Shown here: positions 41,559 to 52,329 of the stretch, one piece after another
How the letters are laid out: each line of letters starts with the position of its first letter
How positions within the stretch are numbered: position 1 is the stretch's first letter
NCBI RefSeq assembly: GCF_000230995.2
Contig: NC_019973.1
Coordinates: 1,936,001 to 2,000,000 of the forward strand
Origin: Mesorhizobium australicum WSM2073
GTDB lineage: Bacteria; Pseudomonadota; Alphaproteobacteria; Rhizobiales; Rhizobiaceae
Reading direction: 5' to 3'
Length of the DNA stretch: 64,000 bases
Position numbers and translations under genes: made by a program
Notes under the pieces: model-generated
Seen by the model: only the letters and a program-made list of their open reading frames with translations
Told to the model about the DNA's origin: nothing
The model's database searches: none

Positions 41559-42332
41559 TTGGACATCAGCATCGATTTCATGCGCCGTATCGCGCAAGCG
41601 GCGGCGGCGGAGACCTTGCCGCGCTTCCGCGCCCAGGGCGCGGTCGCCAACAAGGAAAAAGGCAGTTTCGATCCGGTCACGGAGGCCGACCGCGAGGCCG
41701 AGCGCGCCATCAGGACGCTGATATCGGCCGAGTATCCCGACCACGGCATCCTGGGCGAAGAGCATGGCAGCGAGAACATCTCCAGCCGGCATGTCTGGGT
41801 GATCGATCCGATCGACGGCACCCGTGCCTTCATCTCCGGCCTGCCGGTGTGGGGGACGCTGGTCGGGCTGACGGTCGATTGTGACGCGGTCGCCGGCATG
41901 ATGGCCCAGCCCTTCACCGGCGAGCTGTTCTACGCCAACGCCTCCGGATCACATTATGAGGGGCCGGGAGGCCCCCGCAAGCTGACGACCCGCAAGACGA
42001 CGAAGCTGGCCGAGGCCACGTTGTTCACCACAACGCCGGCCCTGTTCAAGGGCGAGGCACGCAATCGCTATGACGCGTTCGAGCGGCAAATCCAGCTCGC
42101 CCGTTACGGCGCCGATTGCTATGCCTTCGCCATGATCGCCTCGGGGAGCGTCGACATCGTCGCCGATCCTGGATTGAAGCCCTACGACATCGTGGCGCTG
42201 ATCCCGATCATCGAGAAGGCAGGCGGGGTCGTCACCACTTTCGACGGCGGACCGGCGGAGAATGGCGGCGACGTTCTGGCGGCCGCGACACCGGAGCTTC
42301 ATGCCGCCGCCATGGCTGCCCTGCGCGGCTGA
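41559..42332 (+). CDS. Inositol monophosphatase family protein, probably histidinol-phosphatase (HisN/SuhB-like)
   Basis: This 257-residue protein has the family metal sites: GEEHG (E67/E68), DPIDGT (D83, D86) and the C-terminal DPGLKPYDIVALIPII. The WVIDPIDGTRAFISGLPVWG block is typical of the HisN branch, which removes phosphate from histidinol phosphate; inositol phosphatase activity is the alternative. I chose TTG at 41559 because GGGAG stands six bases before it and gives the start (M)DISIDFMRR; the frame is open to 41502 without a ribosome site. A small RNA gene diverges upstream. Confidence 0.85.
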   Translation: MDISIDFMRRIAQAAAAETLPRFRAQGAVANKEKGSFDPVTEADREAERAIRTLISAEYPDHGILGEEHGSENISSRHVWVIDPIDGTRAFISGLPVWGTLVGLTVDCDAVAGMMAQPFTGELFYANASGSHYEGPGGPRKLTTRKTTKLAEATLFTTTPALFKGEARNRYDAFERQIQLARYGADCYAFAMIASGSVDIVADPGLKPYDIVALIPIIEKAGGVVTTFDGGPAENGGDVLAAATPELHAAAMAALRG

Positions 42333-42471
42333 CATCGCCTCCGGTCGGCGGCTTCTCGAGCGCTGGAATGCCGCCGGCGTATGCCCATAGGTCTGCCTGA
42401 ACGCCGCCAGCGCCGCCTTCCTGAAAAAGGGAGTGTCAGCTACGCCCTCTCGCGGAAGAGCCGCGGGCCTG

Positions 42472-43449
42472 TCAGGCTGTCGGGTCGTCTGAGCCGGGGA
42501 CGAAGGCGTCGAAGGCAGCGAGGAATTGTTCGCGGTAGAGATCGGCTTCCTGCAGGATTTCGTGCTTGGCGCCGTCGATCATCAACAGCGACCCCAGCCT
42601 CAGATTTCTCGCATATGCCTCCACCGCCCTGGTCGAGACGACCTGGTCGGCGCCGGCGGCGATGATCAGCAGCGGCACCTGAATGCGGGCCATGAAGTCG
42701 GGGTCGCTGATGGCTGCCGACGCCTTCGCCGCCGCCTGCAGCCAGCGGATCGTCGGGCCGCCGAGCGCCATTTGCGGATATTCTTCATAGATGCGCGTGT
42801 TACGGCGATAGCGTTGCGGATCCGATGTAACCTTGTTGGCTTCGAAGGGCAGCGTGTGTCTCGGCCTTGGACCCCAGGCGGCATAGAGCCAGCCGAGCCC
42901 AAGGGCGCAGAAAAACGAACAGATCCGGCGCACCGTCCCTATCGAGACCGGCAGGTCGGGCAATGTCAGGAACGGCGCGATCAGCACCATGCGCCGCACG
43001 CGGTTCACCATCGACGGCGCGGCAAGCAGCGCGATCACAGCGCCGGCCGAATGGGCGAGGATATAGTACGGTCCGCGGCAGTCCGGCAGCACGATCTCTT
43101 CGAAGAACTGCTCCAGGTCAGCCGTATAGTCGCGGAACGACCTGACATAGCCACGCTGGCGATCGCGGATCAGCCTGTCCGAACCGCCCTGACCGCGCCA
43201 GTCCAGGATGGCGACACCAAAGCCACGCGCGGCAAGGTCACGGATGGTCTCGAAATATTTCTCAATGCACTCGTTGCGGCCGCCAAGCAGCACCACGGTG
43301 CCCCGCATCGGCCGCGCCACCGCCGCGAACAGGCCATAACGTATTTTCTTGCCGTCGCGCGTGGTGAAAAAGCCGCCCGTGGCGTTTTCCGGTCGCGGAT
43401 TGCCCTCGGTTTCGTGGAAGAGCGGAGTGTCGTAGAAAAGATCCGTCAT
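42472..43449 (-). CDS. Alpha/beta hydrolase, lysophospholipase-like
   Basis: This 325-residue protein has the nucleophile elbow AHSAGAV, an acidic residue in GADQVVS and the His in GAKHEIL, with the oxyanion region VLLGGRNECIEKYFE and DWRGQGGS of the PldB/monoglyceride-lipase group. It probably hydrolyses a lipid or ester in the cytoplasm. The ATG at 43449 starts a clean N-terminus; the frame stays open to 43680, but that part is arginine-rich and not protein-like. It is transcribed alone. Confidence 0.85.
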   Translation of the reverse strand: MTDLFYDTPLFHETEGNPRPENATGGFFTTRDGKKIRYGLFAAVARPMRGTVVLLGGRNECIEKYFETIRDLAARGFGVAILDWRGQGGSDRLIRDRQRGYVRSFRDYTADLEQFFEEIVLPDCRGPYYILAHSAGAVIALLAAPSMVNRVRRMVLIAPFLTLPDLPVSIGTVRRICSFFCALGLGWLYAAWGPRPRHTLPFEANKVTSDPQRYRRNTRIYEEYPQMALGGPTIRWLQAAAKASAAISDPDFMARIQVPLLIIAAGADQVVSTRAVEAYARNLRLGSLLMIDGAKHEILQEADLYREQFLAAFDAFVPGSDDPTA

Positions 43450-43800
43450 TCGGCGCTTTGTGCTCGGCGTCCTTGCGCGCCAGCTGGTCGCGGCTGGCCT
43501 CGTCACGGTGATAGACGCCAACACATCAAAAGCAAAGCAAATCCGGGTTATTGAGGGCTGAGACGGGTCAGGCCGGAAGCGGCTTTGAGCGCGCTTCCGG
43601 CCCCTGTCGATCCGGGAGGAAGGGACGTTAACACCCGGTTCGGCCTCGTTGCGGCACCTTCGCAGATCCGGCGCCGCCAATCCTTGATCTTGAAAGCCAC
43701 TTTAGCGCGGGCTGTCTGAACGGGCGCCGAAGCACCGGTTCATCTGCCGTTCATCAAAGGTTGGCCGCCTCGTTCTTTTTTGCCGTCAAACGAAACTTGA
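43450..43800. other. Gene-free stretch between the hydrolase and hsp20
   Basis: No convincing gene. It holds a perfect 11-bp inverted repeat (GGCCGGAAGCG / CGCTTCCGGCC, 43571-43602) with a 10-base loop and no T-run, perhaps part of a small palindromic repeat. The promoters of the hydrolase and hsp20 must also lie here, but I see no clear -35/-10 pair. Confidence 0.5.
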
Positions 43801-43805
43801 AATGC

Positions 43806-43928
43806 TTTCGAGCGCTCCCCAGATGTGGGTTGCGGTCGCCAATCGGGGCCGCTGGTCCTCCCGAAACGCCGCTCGCGGGTTTCGCACCGACCATACGCAA
43901 ACCATGTTGCTCAACAGGAGAACACCTC
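43806..43928 (+). promoter_or_regulatory. ROSE-type RNA thermometer in the hsp20 leader
   Basis: Just before hsp20, TTGCTC (43907-43912) can pair with GAGAA of the ribosome site AGGAGAA (43916-43922), leaving one bulged G: the hallmark of ROSE elements, which hide the Shine-Dalgarno at low temperature and melt with heat. A further hairpin, CGAAAC / GTTTCG (43862-43884), precedes it, as expected for the multi-hairpin ROSE layout. The upstream limit is approximate. Confidence 0.75.
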
Positions 43929-44396
43929 ATGCGTCACGTTGATTTTTCCCCGCTTTACCGTTCGACCGTCGGCTTCGACCGTCTCTTCACCATGTTGGAT
44001 TCGCTTGCGCAGCCCGACGGCGCGCAGACCTATCCGCCCTATAACATCGAGCGCACCGGCGAGGATTCCTATAGGATTTCGATGGCCGTCGCCGGCTTCT
44101 CGGACGAGGAAATCTCGATCGAAGCTCACCGTAACGTGCTGACCGTGAAGGGCGAGCGCAAGGACGAGGGCACCGGCGAGGGTTCCGAACTGCTCTATCG
44201 CGGCATTGCCTCCAGGGCCTTCGAGCGCCGCTTCCAGCTTGCCGATCATGTTGAAGTCGTCGGCGCCGCGCTGAAGAACGGCCTGCTCTTCGTCGACCTC
44301 AAGCGCAACATTCCCGAAGAGCTGAAGCCGCGCAAGATCGCGATCACCTCGGCTCCGGCCAAGGCCAAGCAGATCGAGGCCAAGACGGCAGCCTGA
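43929..44396 (+). CDS. Small heat shock protein, Hsp20/alpha-crystallin family (IbpA-like)
   Basis: This 155-residue protein has a short N-terminal arm (VDFSPLYRSTVGFDRLF), an alpha-crystallin domain from about residue 40 to 130 and a C-terminal tail with a KIAI assembly motif. It is a class A rhizobial IbpA-like chaperone that holds unfolded proteins in oligomers. The ATG at 43929 has AGGAG eight bases upstream, inside the thermometer hairpin. A strong terminator follows, so it is monocistronic and heat-controlled mainly at translation. Confidence 0.92.
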   Translation: MRHVDFSPLYRSTVGFDRLFTMLDSLAQPDGAQTYPPYNIERTGEDSYRISMAVAGFSDEEISIEAHRNVLTVKGERKDEGTGEGSELLYRGIASRAFERRFQLADHVEVVGAALKNGLLFVDLKRNIPEELKPRKIAITSAPAKAKQIEAKTAA

Positions 44397-44432
44397 CGAC
44401 CGCATAAAATCTAAAGTCTCCTCCCGAGACGG

Positions 44433-44460
44433 AAGCGGCGCCGCGAGGCGCCGCTTTTTT
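44433..44460 (+). terminator. Intrinsic terminator of hsp20
   Basis: A 10-bp perfect stem (AAGCGGCGCC / GGCGCCGCTT) with a GCGA loop is followed by a run of T residues to 44460. It also faces the convergent threonine aldolase gene, 16 bases further on. Confidence 0.9.
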
Positions 44461-44476
44461 GTCCGAAGATTGACTG

Positions 44477-45529
44477 TTATCCGGCGATCAGCTGGCCAAA
44501 GCGGTCGACTTCCTCAGTCGTCGTGGCAAAGCTGGTGACGAAGCGATAGAGCAGTTCGTCCTCGCCGATATGGCCGTCAAAACCATGCGGCCTGTGCCAG
44601 TCATAGAAGGCCGCGCCTGCAGCCTGCAGCCTGTCTGCTTCGGTTTTCTCGATCACCGCAAACACCTCATTAGCCTGCGGCAGCCAAGCGAGCTTTGCCG
44701 TGGCCGAATCCTCGATCGCCGCCGCCAGGCGCGCGGCCATGGCATTGGCATGCCTGGCGGTGTCGAGCCACAGCCCGTCCTTGAAATAGGCTTCGAACTG
44801 CGCCGCGATGAAACGCGACTTCGAAAGCAGCTGTGCGGCACGCTTGCGCAGGAAGGCCAATTCCTTGGCACGGTCGAGGTCGAACAGCACGATCGCCTCC
44901 GCGCACCAGCAACCGTTCTTGGTACCGCCGAAGGACAGGACATCGACCCCGCGTTTCCAGGTCATTTCGGCCGGCGTGGTGTCGAGCGCGGCCAGCGCAT
45001 TGGCAAAGCGGGCGCCATCCATGTGCAGTGGCACGGAATGCTGTTTGGCGATGGCCGAGATCGCGTCAATGTCGTCGAGACCATAGACGGTGCCGACCTC
45101 GGTCGACTGGGTGATCGAGACGGCCATCGGCCGGCCCCAATGGACGACCTCGCTTGCGAAACGACCGATCGCCCTGTCCAGATTGGGCGGGTCGATCTTG
45201 CCTAGGGGACCGTCGACGGCGTGCAGCCGCGAGCCGCCGGAAAAATACTCCGGCGCGCCACATTCATCCTCGATGACATGCGATTCTCGGTGAGCGAAGG
45301 AAATGCCGCCCGGCTTGTTGAAGGTGGTCAACGACAGCGAATTGGCGGCGGTGCCGGTTGCCACGAAGAACACCGCGACCTCGCGTTCGAAAATTTCACT
45401 GAAACGCTGATAAACCGCCTCGTCGAGGGCGCTGTCACCATAGGCGGTGGCAAAGCCGCCAGCCGCGGCCGACAGGCCGGCAACGATATTGGGATGGGCG
45501 CCTGCCCAATTGTCGGAAGCGAAGAACAT
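44477..45529 (-). CDS. Low-specificity L-threonine aldolase-type PLP enzyme
   Basis: This 350-residue protein has the aspartate-aminotransferase-like fold of threonine aldolases: HMDGARFANAL with D171 contacting the cofactor, and the PLP lysine K204 in LSFGGTKNGCW. It splits L-threonine or L-allo-threonine into glycine and acetaldehyde. The ATG at 45529 gives the normal N-terminus (MFFASDNWAGAHP). The frame is open to 46003, but the extra 158 residues do not look like this family. It is convergent with hsp20 and divergent from gltB. Confidence 0.9.
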   Translation of the reverse strand: MFFASDNWAGAHPNIVAGLSAAAGGFATAYGDSALDEAVYQRFSEIFEREVAVFFVATGTAANSLSLTTFNKPGGISFAHRESHVIEDECGAPEYFSGGSRLHAVDGPLGKIDPPNLDRAIGRFASEVVHWGRPMAVSITQSTEVGTVYGLDDIDAISAIAKQHSVPLHMDGARFANALAALDTTPAEMTWKRGVDVLSFGGTKNGCWCAEAIVLFDLDRAKELAFLRKRAAQLLSKSRFIAAQFEAYFKDGLWLDTARHANAMAARLAAAIEDSATAKLAWLPQANEVFAVIEKTEADRLQAAGAAFYDWHRPHGFDGHIGEDELLYRFVTSFATTTEEVDRFGQLIAG

Positions 45530-46002
45530 GTATCTGCCTGTGTTGGGGAAATCAGCCGGAGTTGACCGGTTTAACGCGCCGACCGCAAGGGCCAGGCGCC
45601 GGAAAACCGTTGAAGCCAGCCAACGTGGCGGCAAGCCTAGCCGATTTAAGCTTACGTTTTTCCTCAACTCCGCGTAATTTTGTGTCGCTAAAGCTCCAAG
45701 TTTTTTGTGAATCGGTCTTGTGCGCGTTTGGGAATTCTGCCATAAAAATTTAGGACAGTAGTGCTGTCTTATTTTGTCGCACAAAACAGGCCGGATTGGC
45801 GTAACATATTGGCCTCTCCGGCTGTTGCCGCGAGCGACAGGTGGACGGCCGGACGCTGGCCTGTACGATACCAGATGCGAAGCATGCGAAAAGCCGCATG
45901 GTTCGAAAAAGGATTTCGCAAGACGTGCCGCAAGGATCAGGGTGAGCCAAGCGCTTGCCGAGGCAAACCAGCGCCTGAAGGGCTGGAATGGAGGACAGGA
46001 CA
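45530..46002. other. Divergent control region between the threonine aldolase gene and gltB
   Basis: A 473-bp AT-richer stretch with no convincing gene. It contains a small inverted repeat, GACAG-TAGTG-CTGTC (45754-45768), and several A/T tracts near 45700-45790. It must hold the gltB promoter and probably that of the aldolase gene. The gltB ribosome site GGAGG lies at 45990-45994. Confidence 0.6.
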
Positions 46003-49000
46003 ATGACGGAATTGACGCTCTCTGCGACGAACGGCCAGGCCGCGCAGACGAAAGCGGCCGCCGTCAAAAATACCTCCACCAAAAATCGCGCGTCTGCCGG
46101 CGGCTTGACCGCCCAGGGCCTCTACGATCCGCGCAACGAGCATGACGCCTGCGGCGTCGGCTTTATCGTCAACATGAAGGGCGTGAAGTCGCATCAGATC
46201 GTCAAGGACGGGCTTGCCGTGCTCGAGAACCTGACGCATCGCGGCGCCGTCGGCGCCGATCCGCTGGTCGGCGATGGCGCCGGCGTGCTGGTACAGCTTC
46301 CGGATCTTTTCTTCCGTGAGGAGATGGCGGCCCAAGGTATCGAACTGCCACCGGTAGGCCAGTACGGCGTCGGACACTGGTTCATGCCGCAGGATGCTGC
46401 CCTTCGTGCACATATCGAAGAGATCATCGCCGAATCGGCGCAGTCCGAGGGGCTGCCACTGCTCGGTTTCCGTGACGTGCCGGTCGACAATTCGTCGCTA
46501 TCGAAGGCGCCTGACATCGTCGCGTCCGAGCCGTTCCACCGCCAGGTCTTCATCGGCCGCACGGCCGACATTACCGACGACGAGGAATACGAGGCCAGGC
46601 TCTACCTGCTGCGCAAGGTCATATCGGGCCGCATCTACGCGGAGAACGACAACAAGGACATCGGTGCCTACTGCGTGTCGCTGTCGGCGCGCACCATCGT
46701 CTACAAGGGCATGTTCCTGGCTTATCAGGTCGGGGCCTACTACAAGGACCTCAAGGACCCGCGTTTTGAGACCGCGCTGATCCTCGTCCACCAGCGCTTC
46801 TCGACCAACACCTTCCCGTCGTGGAAGCTGGCGCATCCCTACCGCATGGTCGCGCATAATGGCGAGATCAACACGGTGCGCGGCAACAACAACTGGATGG
46901 CGGCGCGCCAGGCGTCGGTCGATTCCGAACTGTTCGGCAACAACATCTCGAAGCTCTGGCCGATCTCCTATGACGGCCAGTCCGATACCGCCTGCTTCGA
47001 CAATGCGCTCGAGTTTCTGTTCCAGGGCGGCTACAGCCTCAGCCACGCCATGATGATGCTGATCCCGGAAGCCTGGGCCGGCAACAAGCTCATGGATGCC
47101 GATCGCAAGGCCTTCTACGAATACCACGCCGCGTTGATGGAGCCTTGGGACGGGCCGGCGGCGGTCGCCTTCACCGACGGACGCCAGATCGGCGCCACGC
47201 TGGACCGCAACGGCTTGCGCCCGGCACGCTACATCGTCACCGATGACGACCGCGTCATCATGGCTTCCGAGGCCGGCGTGCTGCCGGTGCCGGAGGAGAA
47301 GATCGTCCAGAAGTGGCGGCTGCAGCCCGGCCGCATGCTCTTAATCGACCTTGCCAAGGGCCGCATCGTCCCCGACGAGGAAATCAAGTCGGAGATCGCG
47401 ACCAAACACCCCTACAAGACCTGGCTTGCCAATACGCAGCTCATCCTGGAAGATTTAAAGCCGGTCGAGCCACGCGCGCTGCGCAAGGATGTCAGCCTGC
47501 TCGATCGCCAGCAGGCGTTCGGCTACACCCAGGAAGACACCAAACTATTGATGTCGCCGATGGCGACCACCGGCCAGGAAGCCGTGGGCTCGATGGGCAC
47601 CGACACGCCGATCTCGGCGATGTCGGACAAGTCGAAGCTGCTCTACACCTACTTCAAGCAGAATTTTGCCCAGGTCACCAACCCGCCGATCGACCCGATC
47701 CGCGAGGAACTGGTGATGAGCCTGGTGTCGTTCATCGGACCGCGGCCGAACATCTTCGACCTGGTCGGCAATTCGCGCCGCAAGCGGCTCGAAGTGCGCC
47801 AGCCGATCCTGACCAATGGCGATCTCGAGAAGATCCGCTCGATTGGCCACACCGAGGACCGTTTCGACACCAAGACGATCGACATCACCTATGGGTCGAG
47901 CGAGGGTGCTGCCGGCATGCAGGGGGCCATCGACCGGCTGTGCGAGCGGGCGGAGGCGGCAGTCGCCGGCGGCTACAACATCATCATCCTGTCCGATCGC
48001 CAGCTCGGACCGGACCGCATCGCCATTCCGGCGTTGCTGGCCACGGCCGCCGTGCACCACCATCTGATCCGCAAGGGGCTGCGCACCGCGGTCGGCCTGG
48101 TCGTCGAATCGGGCGAGCCGCGCGAGGTGCATCATTTCTGCTGCCTTGCCGGCTACGGCGCGGAAGCGATCAATCCCTATCTCGCCTTCGACACCTTGCT
48201 CGACATGCACAAGCGCGGCGAACTGCCCGAGGAGGTCGACGCCTACGAAGTGGTGTCGCGCTACATCAAGTCGATCGGCAAGGGCATCCTCAAGGTGATG
48301 TCCAAAATGGGCATCTCGACCTATCAGTCCTATTGCGGCGCGCAGATCTTCGATGCCATCGGGCTGAAGACCGATTTCGTGCAGCAATACTTCACCGGCA
48401 CCGCGACACTGATCGAAGGCGTCGGACTGGATGAGGTCGCAGGCGAAACCGTCAGCCGTCACACGGACGGTTTCGGCAGCGATCCGGTGCTGCGCAACAG
48501 CCTGGAGGTCGGTGGCGAATACCTGTTCCGCATGCGCGGCGAGGCGCATATGTGGTCGCCCGACGCGGTCGCCACCTTGCAGCACGCCGTGCGCCAGGGA
48601 TCGTGGGAGACGTTCAAGGACTATTCGGCGCAGATCGACAGCGAGACGGCCCGCGCCCAGACCATACGCGGCTTGTTCAAGATCAAGCTGGCGGATGAGA
48701 CCGGCCGCACGAAGGTCGCCCTCGACGATGTCATGCCGGCGGCCGACATCGTCAAGCGCTTCTCGACCGGGGCGATGTCGTTCGGCTCGATTTCCAGGGA
48801 AGCGCACACCACGCTGGCGCGTGCCATGAACCAGATCGGCGGCAAGTCGAACACCGGCGAGGGTGGCGAAGAGGCCGATCGCTATCTGCCGCTGCCAGGT
48901 GGCGGCAAGAACCCCGAACGTTCGGCGATCAAGCAGGTCGCGTCGGGGCGTTTCGGCGTGACGGCGGAATATCTCGTCAACTCCGACATGATGCAGATCA

Positions 49001-50736
49001 AGGTGGCGCAGGGCGCCAAGCCCGGCGAGGGCGGCCAGTTGCCCGGCCACAAGGTCGACGCAACCATCGCCAAGGTTCGGCATTCGACGCCGGGCGTCGG
49101 CCTGATCTCGCCGCCGCCGCACCACGACATCTATTCAATCGAGGATCTGGCGCAGCTGATCTACGATCTGAAGAACGTCAATCCGGCGGCCGACGTCTCG
49201 GTCAAGCTGGTGTCGGAGGTTGGTGTAGGCACGGTCGCGGCCGGCGTTGCAAAGGCGCGCGCCGACCACATCACCATCTCTGGCTATGATGGCGGCACCG
49301 GTGCGTCGCCGCTGACCTCGCTCAAGCATGCCGGCAGCCCGTGGGAAATGGGTCTTGCCGAAACGCACCAGACGCTGGTGCTGAACGGCCTGCGCTCGCG
49401 CGTGGCGCTGCAGGTCGACGGCGGCCTGCGCACCGGGCGCGACGTCATCATCGGCGCGCTGCTCGGCGCCGACGAGTTCGGCTTCTCGACCGCGCCTTTG
49501 ATCGCGGCCGGCTGCATCATGATGCGCAAATGCCATCTCAACACCTGCCCGGTCGGCGTCGCGACGCAGGATCCGGTGCTGCGCAAGCGCTTCAAGGGTA
49601 CGCCCGAGCACGTCATCAACTTCTTCTTCTACGTGGCGGAAGAGGTGCGGGCGCTGCTCGCCGAAATGGGCTTCACCCATATCGACCAGATCATCGGTGA
49701 CGCCGACCTTCTGGAAAAGCGTGACGTGATCCAGCACTGGAAGGCGCGCGGGCTCGATTTCTCGAAGATGTTCTACAAGCCCGACGCGCCGCATGAAGCG
49801 GTGCACTGGACCGAGCGGCAGAAGCATCCGATCGACGATGTGCTCGACCGCAAGCTGATCGAATTGGCCAAGCCCGCGCTTGAGGCCAAGCAACCGGTCA
49901 AGATCGAGGTCGACATCCGCAATGTCGACCGTTCGACGGGCGCCATGCTGTCGGGCGAGGTCGCCAAGCGCTTCAAGCACAAGGGCCTGCGCGAGGATAC
50001 GATCCAGGTAAAACTCACCGGCACGGCCGGCCAGTCCTTCGCCGCCTTCCTGGCACGTGGCATCTCGTTCGAACTCGTCGGCGCCGCCAATGACTATGTC
50101 GGCAAGGGCCTGTCGGGCGGGCGCATCGTCATCCGGCCACCGGAAGAGGCAAGGATCGTCGCGGCCGACTCCATCATCGTCGGCAATACGGTGCTCTATG
50201 GCGCGACCGAGGGCGAGGCCTATTTCGCCGGCGTCGCCGGCGAGCGCTTCGCGGTGCGCAATTCGGGCGTCGCCGCGGTCGTCGAGGGCGTCGGCGACCA
50301 TGGCTGCGAATACATGACCGGCGGCGTCGTCGTCGTCATCGGCAAAACCGGCCGCAACTTTGCCGCCGGCATGTCGGGCGGTGTCGCCTATGTGCTGGAC
50401 GAAGCAGGTGATTTCGCCGAGCGCTGCAACATGGCCATGGTCGAGCTGGAGCCGGTGCCGGAAGAAGACGATCTGATGGAAAAGCTGCTGCACCATGGCG
50501 GCGATCTCGACCACAAGGGCCGCGTCGACGTGTCCGGCGACATGACCAGTCATGACGAAGAACGGCTTTACCAGCTGATCTCGAACCACGTGCACTATAC
50601 GGGTTCGGTGCGCGGCCGCGAGATACTCGACGACTGGGCTATTTTCCGGCCGAAATTCCGCAAGATCATGCCGGTCGAATACCGCCGCGCGCTGATCGAG
50701 ATGGAACGCATGCGCATGGGCGTCGCGGCCGAATAG
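46003..50736 (+). CDS. gltB: Glutamate synthase (NADPH) large subunit
   Basis: This 1577-residue protein has the full order of domains: an N-terminal class II amidotransferase with catalytic Cys50 in [11 protein letters not shown], the central domain, the FMN/synthase barrel, the 3Fe-4S cysteines in [13 protein letters not shown] and the C-terminal beta-helix ([12 protein letters not shown]). It takes ammonia from glutamine and adds it to 2-oxoglutarate to make two glutamates. The residues before Cys50 would be removed as a propeptide. I chose the ATG at 46003, with GGAGG eight bases upstream; an ATG at 45988 is possible. gltD follows after 138 bp. Confidence 0.97.
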   Translation: MTELTLSATNGQAAQTKAAAVKNTSTKNRASAGGLTAQGLYDPRNEHDACGVGFIVNMKGVKSHQIVKDGLAVLENLTHRGAVGADPLVGDGAGVLVQLPDLFFREEMAAQGIELPPVGQYGVGHWFMPQDAALRAHIEEIIAESAQSEGLPLLGFRDVPVDNSSLSKAPDIVASEPFHRQVFIGRTADITDDEEYEARLYLLRKVISGRIYAENDNKDIGAYCVSLSARTIVYKGMFLAYQVGAYYKDLKDPRFETALILVHQRFSTNTFPSWKLAHPYRMVAHNGEINTVRGNNNWMAARQASVDSELFGNNISKLWPISYDGQSDTACFDNALEFLFQGGYSLSHAMMMLIPEAWAGNKLMDADRKAFYEYHAALMEPWDGPAAVAFTDGRQIGATLDRNGLRPARYIVTDDDRVIMASEAGVLPVPEEKIVQKWRLQPGRMLLIDLAKGRIVPDEEIKSEIATKHPYKTWLANTQLILEDLKPVEPRALRKDVSLLDRQQAFGYTQEDTKLLMSPMATTGQEAVGSMGTDTPISAMSDKSKLLYTYFKQNFAQVTNPPIDPIREELVMSLVSFIGPRPNIFDLVGNSRRKRLEVRQPILTNGDLEKIRSIGHTEDRFDTKTIDITYGSSEGAAGMQGAIDRLCERAEAAVAGGYNIIILSDRQLGPDRIAIPALLATAAVHHHLIRKGLRTAVGLVVESGEPREVHHFCCLAGYGAEAINPYLAFDTLLDMHKRGELPEEVDAYEVVSRYIKSIGKGILKVMSKMGISTYQSYCGAQIFDAIGLKTDFVQQYFTGTATLIEGVGLDEVAGETVSRHTDGFGSDPVLRNSLEVGGEYLFRMRGEAHMWSPDAVATLQHAVRQGSWETFKDYSAQIDSETARAQTIRGLFKIKLADETGRTKVALDDVMPAADIVKRFSTGAMSFGSISREAHTTLARAMNQIGGKSNTGEGGEEADRYLPLPGGGKNPERSAIKQVASGRFGVTAEYLVNSDMMQIKVAQGAKPGEGGQLPGHKVDATIAKVRHSTPGVGLISPPPHHDIYSIEDLAQLIYDLKNVNPAADVSVKLVSEVGVGTVAAGVAKARADHITISGYDGGTGASPLTSLKHAGSPWEMGLAETHQTLVLNGLRSRVALQVDGGLRTGRDVIIGALLGADEFGFSTAPLIAAGCIMMRKCHLNTCPVGVATQDPVLRKRFKGTPEHVINFFFYVAEEVRALLAEMGFTHIDQIIGDADLLEKRDVIQHWKARGLDFSKMFYKPDAPHEAVHWTERQKHPIDDVLDRKLIELAKPALEAKQPVKIEVDIRNVDRSTGAMLSGEVAKRFKHKGLREDTIQVKLTGTAGQSFAAFLARGISFELVGAANDYVGKGLSGGRIVIRPPEEARIVAADSIIVGNTVLYGATEGEAYFAGVAGERFAVRNSGVAAVVEGVGDHGCEYMTGGVVVVIGKTGRNFAAGMSGGVAYVLDEAGDFAERCNMAMVELEPVPEEDDLMEKLLHHGGDLDHKGRVDVSGDMTSHDEERLYQLISNHVHYTGSVRGREILDDWAIFRPKFRKIMPVEYRRALIEMERMRMGVAAE

Positions 50737-50874
50737 ATTTGATAATTGCCGGGGGGCCCAGGCTTCCCGGCCCCTTCATCGACAGTTTGACCTCGGGCTC
50801 AAGGTTGCCACGGCTGCCTCAAGAGGTTAACGGGTGCGGCGAAACCGCACCATCTGGACAGCAGGAACTGGACT

Positions 50875-52329
50875 ATGGGCAAGGTAACAGGCTTTCTCGA
50901 AATCGACCGGCAGGTGCACAAGTACCAGCCGGCCTCCGACCGCATCCGGCATTTCCGCGAATTCACGCTGCCGATGTCAGACAAGGAAGTCGAGAAACAG
51001 GCCGCGCGCTGCATGGATTGCGGCATTCCGTTCTGCCATGGGCCAACGGGCTGTCCGATCCACAACCAGATCCCCGACTGGAACGACCTCGTCTACAACA
51101 GAGACTGGGACAACGCGATCCGCAACCTGCACTCGACCAACAATTTCCCGGAGTTCACCGGCCGCATCTGCCCCGCGCCTTGCGAGGAAGCCTGCACGCT
51201 GAACCTCGAAGACATTCCGGTCGCCATCAAGACGGTGGAGCAGGCGATCGCGGACAAGGCTTACGAGACCGGCCACATCAGGCCCTATCCGCCGGAGAAG
51301 AAGACCGGCAAGCGGGTCGCCATCATCGGCTCCGGCCCAGCCGGCATGGCGGCCGCCCAGCAGCTTGGCCGCGCCGGTCACGACGTGCATGTCTATGAGC
51401 GCGAGAGCCGCCCTGGCGGGCTGATGCGCTACGGCATCCCCGACTTCAAGATCGAGAAGCATTATATCGACCGGCGCATCGAACAGATGCAGGGCGAGGG
51501 CGTCACCTTCCATTGCGGCGTCAATGTCGGCATCGACAAGCCGGTGGCTGAACTCCTCGCCGAACATGACGCCGTGCTCTATTGCGGTGGTTCGGAAACG
51601 CCGCGCGCTGCCGGCATTCCCGGCGACGATCTCGGCGGCGTGCATGACGCGATGCCCTATCTGGTGCAGCAGAACCGCCGCGTCGGCGGCGAACCGATCC
51701 AGTCGGTGGCATGGCCGTCGCATCCAATCATCGCCGGTGGCCAGCACGTCGTCGTCGTCGGCGGCGGCGACACCGCGTCCGACTGCGTCGGCACCGCCTT
51801 CCGCCAGGGTGCGGTGCGCGTCACCCAGCTCGACATCCGTCCGCAGCCGCCCGAGAAGGAAGACAAGCTCTCCGTCTGGCCCTACTGGGCGACCAAGATG
51901 CGCACCTCGTCCTCGCAGGCCGAGGGCGCCGAACGCGAATTCCAGGTGGCGACGCTCGAATTCATCGGCGAGGAAGGCCAGCTTACAGGCGTGAAGTGCT
52001 GCGAGGTCGACGACAAGCGCAAGCCGATCGCCGGCACCGAATTCGTCATCCGCGCCGATCTCGCCTTCATCGCCATCGGCTTTGCTGGCCCGGCGATGGC
52101 GGGCGTTGCGGCGGAACTCGAGGGGGAGATGAAGATCACCACCGACAGCCGCCGTTCCAGGAATGTCGAGGCCAATGACCGCGATTACAGGACGAGCGTC
52201 GACCGGCTCTACGCGGCGGGCGACGTACGCCGTGGCCAGTCGCTGGTCGTCTGGGCGATCCGCGAAGGCCGCCAGGCGGCACGCTCGATCGACGAGGCGC
52301 TGATGGGGACGACCGTCCTGCCGCGTTAA
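50875..52329 (+). CDS. gltD: Glutamate synthase (NADPH) small subunit
   Basis: This 484-residue protein has two cysteine clusters for 4Fe-4S centres ([16 protein letters not shown] and [13 protein letters not shown]), an FAD site ([19 protein letters not shown]) and an NADPH site ([16 protein letters not shown]). It feeds electrons from NADPH to the large subunit. A ribosome-site-poor but conserved start at 50875 gives [13 protein letters not shown], typical of the family. Its last four bases overlap the convergent DUF459 gene. Confidence 0.96.
   Translation: MGKVTGFLEIDRQVHKYQPASDRIRHFREFTLPMSDKEVEKQAARCMDCGIPFCHGPTGCPIHNQIPDWNDLVYNRDWDNAIRNLHSTNNFPEFTGRICPAPCEEACTLNLEDIPVAIKTVEQAIADKAYETGHIRPYPPEKKTGKRVAIIGSGPAGMAAAQQLGRAGHDVHVYERESRPGGLMRYGIPDFKIEKHYIDRRIEQMQGEGVTFHCGVNVGIDKPVAELLAEHDAVLYCGGSETPRAAGIPGDDLGGVHDAMPYLVQQNRRVGGEPIQSVAWPSHPIIAGGQHVVVVGGGDTASDCVGTAFRQGAVRVTQLDIRPQPPEKEDKLSVWPYWATKMRTSSSQAEGAEREFQVATLEFIGEEGQLTGVKCCEVDDKRKPIAGTEFVIRADLAFIAIGFAGPAMAGVAAELEGEMKITTDSRRSRNVEANDRDYRTSVDRLYAAGDVRRGQSLVVWAIREGRQAARSIDEALMGTTVLPR

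Noticed and set aside
43571..43602. Inverted repeat considered as a terminator
   Set aside because: The 11-bp stem is perfect, but no T-run follows on either strand and it lies 120 bases upstream of the hydrolase start, not after a gene.
45530..46003. 158-residue N-terminal extension of the threonine aldolase frame
   Set aside because: The family starts at MFFASDNW; the extension has no similarity to it and runs through the AT-rich control region.
47545..49125. 526-codon frame opposite gltB
   Set aside because: It lies wholly inside gltB, whose residues are conserved throughout; no ribosome site or domain.
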